Positions 44,312 through 52,760 of a stretch of 64,000 nt of DNA are shown in pieces. Each line of letters begins with the position of its first letter. The first letter of the stretch is position 1. The notes beneath the pieces are model-generated. The model saw only the letters and a program-made list of their open reading frames with translations, did no database searches and was not told the origin of the DNA. Source of the stretch: Lentisphaerota bacterium. Its GTDB lineage: Bacteria; Verrucomicrobiota; Lentisphaeria; Victivallales; Victivallaceae. The DNA lies in assembly GCA_015061725.1 (NCBI GenBank), contig SUVX01000009.1, positions 1 through 64,000 on the forward strand, given 5' to 3'. The translations under genes were made by a program, and so were the position numbers.

Positions 44312-45727
44312 ATGTACGATCCCAAATCCTCAAAAGCAGAAGAGTTTATCTCCGACAGCGAAATCAAGGCAACGCTTGCCTTTGCCGATGAACACAAAAA
44401 TGACCGCGCCATGCTTGAAGATATCCTTGCAAAGGCGCGTGAACAAAAAGGTCTTTCGCACCGTGAGGCCCTGATCCTTCTGGATTGCTCCCACGAAGAC
44501 ATCAACGAAAAAATCTTCTCCCTTGCCAAAGAGATCAAACAGCGTTTTTACGGCAACAGAATCGTGATGTTTGCGCCGCTGTATTTATCCAACTACTGCG
44601 TGAACGGCTGTATCTACTGCCCCTATCACATGAAAAATACCACCATTCCCAGAAGAAAACTCTCTCAGGAGGAAATCAAAGCTGAAGTCATCGCTCTTCA
44701 GGATATGGGACACAAACGTCTTGCTCTCGAAGCAGGCGAACATCCCACCATGAACCCCATTGAATATATCCTTGAAAGTATCAAAACCATCTATTCCATC
44801 AAGCACAAAAACGGTGAGATCCGCCGCGTCAACGTCAACATCGCCGCCACCACCGTTGAAAATTACCGCAAACTCAAAGATGCCGGTATCGGTACTTATA
44901 TCCTCTTTCAGGAAACTTACAATAAAGAAAACTACGAAGAACTCCACCCCACCGGTCCCAAACACGATTACGCCTGGCACACCGAAGCCATGGACCGCGC
45001 CATGGAAGGCGGCATTGACGATGTCGGCTGCGGCGTTCTTTACGGACTGACCACCTACCGCTATGACTTTGTCGGACAACTCATGCACGCCGAACACCTT
45101 GAAGCACGTTTCGGTGTCGGTCCCCATACCATCAGCGTACCGCGTATCCGTCCGGCAGATGACATTGATGCCTCAACATTCTCCAACGCCATTTCTGATG
45201 AAGTTTTTGAAAAACTGGTCGCTGTTCTGCGCATTGCCGTCCCCTACACCGGCATCATCGTTTCCACCCGCGAAAGCGAGAAAGCACGCGAAAGAGTCCT
45301 CGCCGTCGGCGTTACCCAGATTTCCGGCGGCTCCCGCACCAGTGTCGGAGGTTACACCACCGAAGAACGCTGCGACGATACCGCCCAGTTTGACGTTAGC
45401 GATCAGCGCTCCCTTGATGAAGTTATCAACTGGCTGCTGAAATTGGGCTATATCCCCAGCTTCTGCACCGCCTGTTACCGCGAAGGCAGAACCGGCGACC
45501 GCTTTATGTCTCTCCTGAAATCCGGTCAGATCGCCAACTGCTGCCAGCCCAATGCCCTGATGACCCTTCAGGAATATCTTGAAGATTACGCCTCAAGCGA
45601 CACCAAAGCCGCCGGAGAAAAGGTTATCTCCGAAGAACTCAACCGCGTCCCCAACGATAAAGTCCGGAGTATCGCCGCTGAACGTATCGAAAAAATCAAA
45701 TCCGGCGCCCGCGACTTCCGTTTTTAG
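44312..45727 (+). CDS. hydG: [FeFe]-hydrogenase H-cluster maturase HydG
   Basis: HydG is a radical SAM enzyme that splits tyrosine to supply CO and cyanide for the H-cluster. The SAM cluster motif CVNGCIYC (C96, C100, C103; CX3CX2C) and the C-terminal cluster motif CTACYREGRTGDRFMSLLKS...CC (CX2CX22C) are both intact, which separates it from ThiH. The length of 471 is normal. It follows the small regulator by 5 bp. HydE, HydF and the hydrogenase itself are not in this window, so they must lie elsewhere. A long palindrome begins 8 bp after the stop. Confidence 0.97.
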   Translation: MYDPKSSKAEEFISDSEIKATLAFADEHKNDRAMLEDILAKAREQKGLSHREALILLDCSHEDINEKIFSLAKEIKQRFYGNRIVMFAPLYLSNYCVNGCIYCPYHMKNTTIPRRKLSQEEIKAEVIALQDMGHKRLALEAGEHPTMNPIEYILESIKTIYSIKHKNGEIRRVNVNIAATTVENYRKLKDAGIGTYILFQETYNKENYEELHPTGPKHDYAWHTEAMDRAMEGGIDDVGCGVLYGLTTYRYDFVGQLMHAEHLEARFGVGPHTISVPRIRPADDIDASTFSNAISDEVFEKLVAVLRIAVPYTGIIVSTRESEKARERVLAVGVTQISGGSRTSVGGYTTEERCDDTAQFDVSDQRSLDEVINWLLKLGYIPSFCTACYREGRTGDRFMSLLKSGQIANCCQPNALMTLQEYLEDYASSDTKAAGEKVISEELNRVPNDKVRSIAAERIEKIKSGARDFRF

Positions 45728-45735
45728 TAAGGGAG

Positions 45736-45793
45736 CCGGGGGGAGGCGAAAAACTTTTTTTCACGAGAAAAAAAGTTTTTCGCCTCCCCCCGG
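45736..45793. repeat. Long palindrome A, perfect GGAGGCG stem
   Basis: Perfect 26-bp arms (45736-45761 and 45768-45793) starting CCGGGGGGAGGCGAAAAAC, around loop CACGAG. It is followed by CCTCCACTTTTCAAAAAAAG and CGGGGTATT, which leads into module B. This is the best reference copy of the family. Confidence 0.9.
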
Positions 45794-45821
45794 ACCCCCC
45801 TCCACTTTTCAAAAAAAGCGG

Positions 45822-45950
45822 GGTATTTGTTGAGGGAGAAATCGGAACCGGTGAAGAGTGTTGGCTTTATCCGCCGTCTCCCCGCAGGGCAAGACGGCGT
45901 AACTCCGGAGCCGACGTTTCGGCAAAAGTGGGGTATTTTGTTGAGAGGGG
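45822..45950. repeat. Repeat module B, copy 6
   Basis: GGTATTTGTTGAGGG, then CCGCCGTCTCCCCGCAGGG and CAAGACGGCGTAACTCCGG, CCGACGTTTCGGCAAAAG and GGGGTATTTTGTTGAGAG. The same order occurs at 13830-13945. No gene is seen between hydG and 46009. Confidence 0.75.
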
Positions 45951-46008
45951 ATTGTTTTTAAGTTTTTGATTTGTCTTTGCAGGAATTTAAAATAAGGAAG
46001 TTTTATTG

Positions 46009-47403
46009 ATGAAAAAAGAGTTTCTTCTGATGTTTTCCGCGCTTTTTCTGCCGCTTTACGGTGCAGAAAAGTTTATTCCCGTTGAAAGTGTTTCTCCCGG
46101 AGACTGGTTTTTACAGTCGATTGCCTTCAGCCGTCCGCAGATGGAAAAAACTTATCTTCAGAAACTGGATAAACTTGATCCTTACGCTGAACGCGCCCGC
46201 TGCGCTGAACTTTATCACAGAACTCTTGAAGAACGTTTTGTCGCCAACCGCATTGAAGATGCCGCCATTGAAAAAGCATTGAACTGGAAAAAAGGCGATT
46301 TCACCTGGCACAACAACAAATATTATGCCAAACCCGGCTGCACATCGTGGATCATCGCTCCGGATGCTTCATCAACAGGTACTTGCATCGTTCAGAAAAA
46401 CCGCGATTATACCGGACAGAATTTCCTTACTTTCCGCCTTTTCCGCGCCGCTCCCGGACGTTTCAAAGTTGCCGTCGTCGGCGATTTGTGGAGCAGCGGC
46501 GCCGGTGCCGTTATGAATGAAAAAGGACTTATGATTGTTCAGAATGACGGTACTTCCCGTTGGGGACACGCCCGCAAAGTCAATGTCGGATGTACCTTTA
46601 TTCTGCGCCATATCGCCGAACACTGTGCCAATCTTGAAGAGGCTGCGGCTATGCTTGAAAAGTTTCATACCTCAGGCATTGCCCGTTCCGCTTCGATTTA
46701 TCTGCTTGCAGATCTCAACAGCGGCATGATTTTTGAGGGAACAGCCTCTCATCACGCCGCTGCTTGTGTGAACTTTGCCTTTGAAGTGCGCGCCAACAAC
46801 TATCTTCTGCCGGGAATGCGTCTTGTCAGCACACGCTCAAGAAAATCTTTTCTCAACGGTTCTCAACGCCGCTTTGCCGCTTCGGAGTTTCTCCGTTCCA
46901 CCTTGCTTGATAAAGGAAAAATCTCTCCCGCTGATCTGACAAAACTTGCCCGTCTGCGTGATCCCGCCATGGAAAAAGAGGGCAACCGTCAGGTCTGCAT
47001 GAAATATACTCTTGCCAGCACGATGTTTGTTCCCGACCGGATGTTTCCTGAATATCTGAGCGTGACCTTTGTTGCGCTGGGGCCCACCCGTCATACGGTT
47101 TTTCTGCCCGTGCCGATGGGGGTAAGTGCTGTTCCTGAATCCCTTTCAAACGGTCTCTGGGGACAAAAAGCTCTGGCTCTTGCCAAAAATCTGCCGCTGG
47201 ATCACAATAAACTCCCCGGATATGAAAAACTTGAAAACAAATTCCGCACTGAATTTTTTGCCGTCCGTGAAGAGGCGCGCAAACTGCTGCTTGCCCGCAA
47301 GCGCAAAGAGGCTGTCAAACTGTTGGATGATCTTTTCCGCAAACAGTATCAGGAAGCAAATATATTTCTTGAAAAATTACAGAAAGAGTGTGCCAAAAAA
47401 TGA
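46009..47403 (+). CDS. Secreted C45/acyl-transferase-like Ntn hydrolase
   Basis: A 464-residue exported protein (signal peptide MKKEFLLMFSALFLPLYGA). GCTSWIIAPDASSTG at about 110-124 places Cys111 as the N-terminal nucleophile after self-cleavage, followed by VQKNRDYT and GLMIVQNDG, as in the C45 acyl-CoA:6-aminopenicillanate acyltransferase family. Such enzymes cleave or form amide bonds. It is unusual in a glycan operon; de-N-acylation of an amino-sugar polymer is a possible but unproven role. AAGGAAG precedes the ATG at 46009. The stop overlaps the next start (ATGA). Confidence 0.75.
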   Translation: MKKEFLLMFSALFLPLYGAEKFIPVESVSPGDWFLQSIAFSRPQMEKTYLQKLDKLDPYAERARCAELYHRTLEERFVANRIEDAAIEKALNWKKGDFTWHNNKYYAKPGCTSWIIAPDASSTGTCIVQKNRDYTGQNFLTFRLFRAAPGRFKVAVVGDLWSSGAGAVMNEKGLMIVQNDGTSRWGHARKVNVGCTFILRHIAEHCANLEEAAAMLEKFHTSGIARSASIYLLADLNSGMIFEGTASHHAAACVNFAFEVRANNYLLPGMRLVSTRSRKSFLNGSQRRFAASEFLRSTLLDKGKISPADLTKLARLRDPAMEKEGNRQVCMKYTLASTMFVPDRMFPEYLSVTFVALGPTRHTVFLPVPMGVSAVPESLSNGLWGQKALALAKNLPLDHNKLPGYEKLENKFRTEFFAVREEARKLLLARKRKEAVKLLDDLFRKQYQEANIFLEKLQKECAKK

Positions 47404-49868
47404 AAAAGTTTCTCATCCTGCTGTCCGCAACACTTTGTGTCTTTTCTTTTGCTGCTGAAAACTTGAAAAGCAAGGCGCTTTTTCCTGTTAAATGGGAGAA
47501 AAATGCTCCTCACGCTCCTCTCAAACTCGTTGAAAACGGCAAACTCAACTTTGTCATCGTCTATGATGAAAAGTCTGAACCCGCTAAAATGCTTAAAACG
47601 CGCAAATCCGCCCGCATTGCCGCTTATACGATTGCGGATGCTTTTGAACGCACCACAGGGAAAAAACCTTTGATTGTTCCTCCCAAAGATAAAAAAATTG
47701 CCAACTTCAAATATGTCATTGCCGTCGGTAAGACCCCATACGCAGCTCTGTTGAAACTTGATCCCCTCAAAATGCCAAAAGAGGGATACACTCTTGCCAC
47801 TTTTGACAAGGGTATCGTCATCTGCGGTTTTGACGGCTCTCTCATCAAAGACTTTTATCACAAACTTGACTGGTACCGTTACCGTTTCAACGGTACTGCC
47901 AACGGCGCTTTTGATTTCTGTGAACGTTTCCTCGGAATGCGTTATTACTACCCCGGTATCGGCGTTTATGCGCCTGTCATTAAAAATCTTGCCGTTGAAA
48001 GCTGCCGCTACAGTGATGCGCCGTATTTCAAAGACCGTTTCAACTGGGCGGTCGACCGGGAGTTCAAGCGTAAATTCCCGTGGAAGGGCGTCAAAAACAA
48101 CTACCGTCAGCAGGAACACTCCTACCGCATGGCGATTGCCACGCGGTACCAGAGCGGTCACAGCCCCGATCCGCAGGGCATGGCAAAGACCTTTCCGGAT
48201 AAAATCGACATGATCTTCTTCAAAGATAAGTTCGGACACCGTTACTACAACCCCAATACCCACATCGGCAACTTCTTTGATATCACCAATCCCGAATTTG
48301 CCAAACTTCTGGTTGACTGTTTCGTCAAATTTTATGAAACGGACGGAAAATTTTCCGGTCCGTGGAAACGCGCCCACAAACCCAATGCGGAATATGTCCT
48401 TTTCGGACAGTGCGATACCTTTGTCGAAAATCTGGAAAATGAGCGTTCCAAGCCCCATATCCACCCCAACACCACACGCAACAACAAGTATACCGATGTC
48501 TATATGCACTTCTGGATCGCCCTCGGCAAAGAGGTCGAAAAACGTCTCCCGGGCAAAAAAATCGGATTCAGTTTGTATCACAACTACACCTTCCCCCCGG
48601 TTGAAAAATATACCGCTGTTCCCGAAAATCTCATGCCCAAACTGGATGTCGGTACACCGGCTTTTGTCCGTCACAGCCGCACCCGGAAAATCTATACCGA
48701 TGTTTACAAACGCTGGAGTGAACTTTTCGGACACCCCATCAACGGTTACTGGTACGGTGTGCAGACCAATGCTTACAGCAAAGCCATTCAGGGTGCTTAT
48801 ATGGGGGAACTTCTCAATCTGCTCAAACCTTATTTAAGTACTGACGGACTCTTTCTTGATGCCGGCGGACTGCAGTATCATTTCTACTACTCCTATTATC
48901 CCGTCTACCGCGTGTTGTGGAATCCTGATTTTGACACTATGGCGGCACTGGATGAACATTGGGAAAAACTTTACGGTCCTGAAGCCGGAAAGACCCTGAA
49001 AAAGTTTTACTACACCATTAAAAACCGTTGGGAGAAAAAGCTCATCCCCTCTCTGCAGACGACTGCCGCCACTCAGGTTCCCCCTGAAAAGCTTTATGCC
49101 GCTTTTAATCTTGCCGTTGTGCGCGAACTTGAAGCTCTTTTGAAAAAGGCTGAAAAAGAGACCCGTCCCGGCAGCATTGAAAGACAGCGTTTTGAATTTT
49201 TTGCCCACCCCTGGAAGCAGGAAATTTCTTCCTCAAAAGCCTATCTCGGACACATTACGCCCATGTATAAAGCCTCTAAACTTGAGGACAATGAAAAAAT
49301 CATCCTTGACGGAAAAATGGATGAAGCCGTTTGGAAAAATGTTCCTGATATGAAATTCCAGAACGCTCTGGGCAAAGATACCAGAGATCCCTTTGCCAAA
49401 AAACTTAAAATCCTCTGGAACAGCAAGGGTATTTATATCGGATTTTACGAGAAAGGCAAGCCCGCTTCTGTCAAGGGAGATGTCTGGTTCAAAAGCGACC
49501 ATCTTGAAGTCTTTCTCTCTCCCGGACGGGGCAAAGAGCAATATATGCACTTTACCGTCAACCCCACCGGAGACACCGCGCAGGGCGCCCGCCGTCTGAA
49601 ACCCATTGAAGCCGGATATGACGGCAAATGGAGATGTCCCGGTTTTATTGCCAAAGCTGCCAAAGGAAATGATTTCTGGAGCTGCGAAATGTTCCTCCCC
49701 TTTGCCGGTATGCGTGTTGAGCCGCCCAAAGTTTACCGCAGCTGGTTCTTTAACGCTCTTGCCATGGATAGAAGAAACGGTGAATCCTACGGCTTGAGTC
49801 TCACCATGAGCAACAATCACAACATCAATCTTTTCGGATTGGTCAAATTTATGGGTTCAGGAGATTGA
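47400..49868 (+). CDS. Secreted DUF4838 protein with CBM9-like domain
   Basis: An 822-residue exported protein with signal peptide (MKKFLILLSATLCVFSFA). An N-terminal alpha-glucuronidase-like domain (about 40-165; SARIAAYTIADAFERTTGKKP) leads into a DUF4838 barrel (about 180-580; FCERFLGMRYYYPG, YVLFGQCDTF, GKKIGFSLYHNYTFPP). A C-terminal CBM9-like sandwich follows (about 625-820; KIILDGKMDEAVW, WFKSDHLEVFLSPG). DUF4838 proteins are thought to be glycoside hydrolases; the substrate is unknown. The start at 47400 overlaps the C45 gene's TGA. Confidence 0.82.
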   Translation: MKKFLILLSATLCVFSFAAENLKSKALFPVKWEKNAPHAPLKLVENGKLNFVIVYDEKSEPAKMLKTRKSARIAAYTIADAFERTTGKKPLIVPPKDKKIANFKYVIAVGKTPYAALLKLDPLKMPKEGYTLATFDKGIVICGFDGSLIKDFYHKLDWYRYRFNGTANGAFDFCERFLGMRYYYPGIGVYAPVIKNLAVESCRYSDAPYFKDRFNWAVDREFKRKFPWKGVKNNYRQQEHSYRMAIATRYQSGHSPDPQGMAKTFPDKIDMIFFKDKFGHRYYNPNTHIGNFFDITNPEFAKLLVDCFVKFYETDGKFSGPWKRAHKPNAEYVLFGQCDTFVENLENERSKPHIHPNTTRNNKYTDVYMHFWIALGKEVEKRLPGKKIGFSLYHNYTFPPVEKYTAVPENLMPKLDVGTPAFVRHSRTRKIYTDVYKRWSELFGHPINGYWYGVQTNAYSKAIQGAYMGELLNLLKPYLSTDGLFLDAGGLQYHFYYSYYPVYRVLWNPDFDTMAALDEHWEKLYGPEAGKTLKKFYYTIKNRWEKKLIPSLQTTAATQVPPEKLYAAFNLAVVRELEALLKKAEKETRPGSIERQRFEFFAHPWKQEISSSKAYLGHITPMYKASKLEDNEKIILDGKMDEAVWKNVPDMKFQNALGKDTRDPFAKKLKILWNSKGIYIGFYEKGKPASVKGDVWFKSDHLEVFLSPGRGKEQYMHFTVNPTGDTAQGARRLKPIEAGYDGKWRCPGFIAKAAKGNDFWSCEMFLPFAGMRVEPPKVYRSWFFNALAMDRRNGESYGLSLTMSNNHNINLFGLVKFMGSGD

Positions 49869-49870
49869 AA

Positions 49871-50734
49871 ATGAAAAAATTTCTTCTTTTATTTGCTCTG
49901 ATTTTTATCGGCTCTCTCTCTGCTGCCGCACCCTCTGCGGCAAAAGTTTCCCGCAGTTATCATCTTCACCACAAAGTTTACGGCAAAGGGGAATATTATC
50001 AGATTTCCTGCGGAAAATACGGCTATCTGATTTATTTTCAATGGGTCAAACCCACGCAGACGCAGGAGGAAAAGGTCTTGATCGGTCTGCCGGAACCCAA
50101 CTTCTGGAGCGGTTTCAATCGCCGCGGCATGTTCAATCTCATCGTCAATGATATCTCTGTTTTTGATATTGAACCCAAGAAAATTTCCCTCTTCAACGAA
50201 AAGAATAAAGCCGGTATTGATGTCCTTTACAACTTTGACGGCGTCTGGATGAATCTCCGCTTTTTCATGGATGGAAATTCTCCCCTGCTGCATGTTGAAT
50301 GTGTCAGAAATCCCCGTACACAAAAAGCTGTGAAGTCCATTGCACTCAATATGTCCCTTGCCCCCGTCATTGACGGACAGAAACGCAACTCTTACAAGCG
50401 CGAAATCATTACTCCCGTTTCTGTTTACAACCGCAGCGGATGGCAGAATCTCAAAAAAGAAGACAGCTGTTTCTTTATGTATGATGTCAATTATGAAGGC
50501 TCCGTCAACAAGCCCAAATCCAACGGTCCGGCATATATGAAAATGGATAGCTCTGTCTGGCAGAGCGCACGCATGTATTACGGCAAAGTTGCAAATGTCT
50601 CTTTTCAATTCAAAATCAAACCCGATACGCAGAAAATTGCTTTCAGTCTGCTTGAACTGAAAACCAAAAGTACCAACAGACAATTTTCTGAGTTTCTCAA
50701 AAAACACAATCTTCTTCAAAAGGAGTCAAAATGA
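49871..50734 (+). CDS. Secreted protein of unknown function
   Basis: A 287-residue protein with a clear signal peptide (MKKFLLLFALIFIGSLSAAA) and an otherwise beta-rich, unrecognised sequence (YLIYFQWVKPTQTQEEKVLI, GVWMNLRFFMDGNSPLLHVE, NVSFQFKIKPDTQ). It reads like a jelly-roll or galactose-mutarotase-like sandwich, but this is only an impression. GGAG sits eight bases before the ATG at 49871. It is locked into the operon by two bases of gap upstream and an ATGA overlap downstream, so it probably assists the flanking enzymes. Confidence 0.75.
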   Translation: MKKFLLLFALIFIGSLSAAAPSAAKVSRSYHLHHKVYGKGEYYQISCGKYGYLIYFQWVKPTQTQEEKVLIGLPEPNFWSGFNRRGMFNLIVNDISVFDIEPKKISLFNEKNKAGIDVLYNFDGVWMNLRFFMDGNSPLLHVECVRNPRTQKAVKSIALNMSLAPVIDGQKRNSYKREIITPVSVYNRSGWQNLKKEDSCFFMYDVNYEGSVNKPKSNGPAYMKMDSSVWQSARMYYGKVANVSFQFKIKPDTQKIAFSLLELKTKSTNRQFSEFLKKHNLLQKESK

Positions 50735-52134
50735 AAAAATCTCTTCTTCTTGCTTTCGCCGGACTCCTCTTTGCCGGATGCACCTCAAAACTTGATGAAA
50801 AAATCTGTCTGCCGCCGGATGTTGAAAAGGCGCGTACCGCCATGCAGGCATACAAAGCCTATGCCGAATCCCTCTGGTATCAGCATTATCACAAAGACGA
50901 AAAAAAAGTCCCCGCCTACACTCTTCCCGCCTTCAAATCCAAAACTGCCGCTGAATGGGAAAAGATTGAACGTCCCCGTATCCTCGAACTTTTCAAAAAG
51001 TACATGTACGGCATGATGCCCCCCGCCGCCGACAAAACCGTCATCCGTCTGCTCGCTCAGAAAAATGATGCCCTCGACGGTCTTGCCATCCGCAAAGAAT
51101 ACCGGGTCTATTCCATCATGAACAATGGAAAAAGTTTCAATTACGATATGATGGTCTACATCCCCAAACATGTCAGAAAACCCCCCATCTTTGTCGGTCT
51201 CAACTTCAGCGGCAATCAGGCGAATACCCCCGAACTTGATGTCCTTATGACCCGCGGTATGTACATGGATTACAAGCGGAACCGCACCTTCCGCCCCCTG
51301 CGTTCCCGGGCAAGAAGACTCGAATCATGGAATTTTAAAGAAACTGTCAAACGCGGATATGCCGTCGCTACCGCCTGCTACTGGGAAATTTGTCCCGACT
51401 ACTACACCGGACTTAAACTCAGTCCCTACACCCTCTTCTGCGATGAAAAGCAGATGCGTCTGGATCACGAAATCCCCATGGATGAACAGAAAGCCGGTAA
51501 GTGTTACCGCGAAATTTCCAGCATCGGTGCCTGGGCATGGGGGTTATCCTCCATGCTCACTGCTCTTGAACAGGAACCCCTCGTTGATACCGGTAAAGCC
51601 GCCGTTATCGGTCACTCCCGCCTCGGCAAAGCCGCCCTCTGGGCAGGCGCATGTGATCCGCGCTTCAAAGTCGTGATTTCCAACAACTCCGGCTGCGGCG
51701 GCGCCGCCCTCTCCCGGAGAAACTTCGGAGAAACGATGGAAATCGGTTACTGGGATCAGCGCGTCTGGTACTGCGGAAGAGTCGGAGCTTATGTTAAAAA
51801 TATTGACCTCCTCCCCGTCGATCAGCACATGCTCCTCGCCCTCGTCGCTCCGCGTGCTCTCTACGTCGCCAGCGCCTCAGCTGACCTCAACGCTGACCCC
51901 AAAGGTGAATTTCTCGCCGCAAAAGAAGCTTCGAAAATCTGGAACCTCTACGGCTTCAACGGTCTTGCAAATATGGATATGCCCCCCTGCGACAAATCCG
52001 TCGGTGACAATGTCAGTTATCATATCCGCACCGGCAAACACGCCATTACCGCCGCCGACTGGTCACACTACTACAACTTCGCCGACCGCTTTTTTTTCGG
52101 TAGAAAAAAAAGCTTGGCAAAAAAAAGCAAGTAG
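50731..52134 (+). CDS. CE15-like glucuronoyl esterase, lipoprotein
   Basis: A 467-residue lipoprotein: lipobox LFAGC with lipidated Cys17. The alpha/beta-hydrolase part contains AVIGHSRLGKAALWAGA with nucleophile Ser296 in GHSRLGK, the form typical of CE15 4-O-methyl-glucuronoyl methylesterases, and a likely catalytic His near HAITAADW (about residue 444). CE15 enzymes cut ester links between lignin and glucuronoxylan or other uronate esters. The last 13 residues (FFGRKKSLAKKSK) and the stop are encoded by a dispersed repeat, so the native C-terminus has probably been replaced. It overlaps the previous gene by ATGA. Confidence 0.85.
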   Translation: MKKSLLLAFAGLLFAGCTSKLDEKICLPPDVEKARTAMQAYKAYAESLWYQHYHKDEKKVPAYTLPAFKSKTAAEWEKIERPRILELFKKYMYGMMPPAADKTVIRLLAQKNDALDGLAIRKEYRVYSIMNNGKSFNYDMMVYIPKHVRKPPIFVGLNFSGNQANTPELDVLMTRGMYMDYKRNRTFRPLRSRARRLESWNFKETVKRGYAVATACYWEICPDYYTGLKLSPYTLFCDEKQMRLDHEIPMDEQKAGKCYREISSIGAWAWGLSSMLTALEQEPLVDTGKAAVIGHSRLGKAALWAGACDPRFKVVISNNSGCGGAALSRRNFGETMEIGYWDQRVWYCGRVGAYVKNIDLLPVDQHMLLALVAPRALYVASASADLNADPKGEFLAAKEASKIWNLYGFNGLANMDMPPCDKSVGDNVSYHIRTGKHAITAADWSHYYNFADRFFFGRKKSLAKKSK

Positions 52135-52262
52135 CGGTCGGGTGCGTTGCCCGACCGGTCAGGGGGACTAAACTGTCCCCCTGACAACCCCCTGAATACC
52201 CGTGGGTAATTCACGGTAGAAAAAAAGCTTGGCAAAAAAAGAATAGTAGCGGTCGGGTACCT
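52083..52262. repeat. Two tandem copies of module C parts
   Basis: A CGGTAGAAAAAAAAGCTTGG segment occurs at about 52098 and again, with one fewer A, at about 52213; each is followed by TAGCGGTCGGGT. Between them are the hairpins GGTCGGG/CCCGACC and GTCAGGGGGAC/GTCCCCCTGAC (52158-52168 with 52175-52185) and CCCCCTGAATACCCGTGGG. The first copy encodes the end of the esterase. Confidence 0.75.
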
Positions 52263-52337
52263 CTGCGGTGATTTTTTGCACCAAAATTCTGTATAGCCGC
52301 TGCGGTTTGCAAAGTCAATCGGGCGGCGCTTGATGTG

Positions 52338-52364
52338 GGAATTATGGGAATTATGAGAATTATG
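52338..52364. repeat. 9-bp tandem repeat GGAATTATG
   Basis: Three units: GGAATTATG at 52338 and 52347, AGAATTATG at 52356, with a decayed fourth unit after it. It shares a 9-bp period with the repeats at 52489 and 52722. Confidence 0.85.
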
Positions 52365-52488
52365 AGATTGTGTGATTGGTGCGCCGATTGCAATAATCAC
52401 CCAAACGGCACATTTTGCCCCGAGCCATACCACACAGCGGCACAGCAAACCCTCGGGGTATCACATGACGCCCCCATCATCATTAAAT

Positions 52489-52517
52489 ATAAGTCTTATA
52501 AGTCTTATAAGTCTTAT
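52489..52517. repeat. 9-bp tandem repeat ATAAGTCTT
   Basis: Three exact units at 52489, 52498 and 52507 plus AT. It lies in the first copy of module D. The third copy of the module, near 60761, has a single ATAAGTCTT at the matching place. Confidence 0.9.
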
Positions 52518-52721
52518 GCAAGCGTCACGCCCACGCAACACGCACACCGCCGTTGCCATCAAAAAAGCCCGGCATACCCCTGTGGTAAATCTGCCTCGGG
52601 CTACGCCCCCCGCATACCGCCGTTGCCATCACGTTGCCCGGCATACCCCAACGGCACATCTTCGCCCGAGCCATACCACACCGCGGCACAGCAAACCCTC
52701 GGGGTATACAATGGCGCACCC

Positions 52722-52760
52722 ATCTTGTCAGACAAGTCAGACAAGTCAGACGGGTCAGAC
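52722..52760. repeat. 9-bp tandem repeat GACAAGTCA
   Basis: Exact units at 52731 and 52740, a variant GACGGGTCA at 52749, and partial units on both sides. It occupies in the second copy of module D the place held by ATAAGTCTT in the first. Confidence 0.85.

Noticed and set aside
47349..48734. 461-codon open frame opposite the C45 gene end and DUF4838 gene
   Set aside because: Antisense to a protein with signal peptide and family motifs; no ribosome binding site or recognisable domain.
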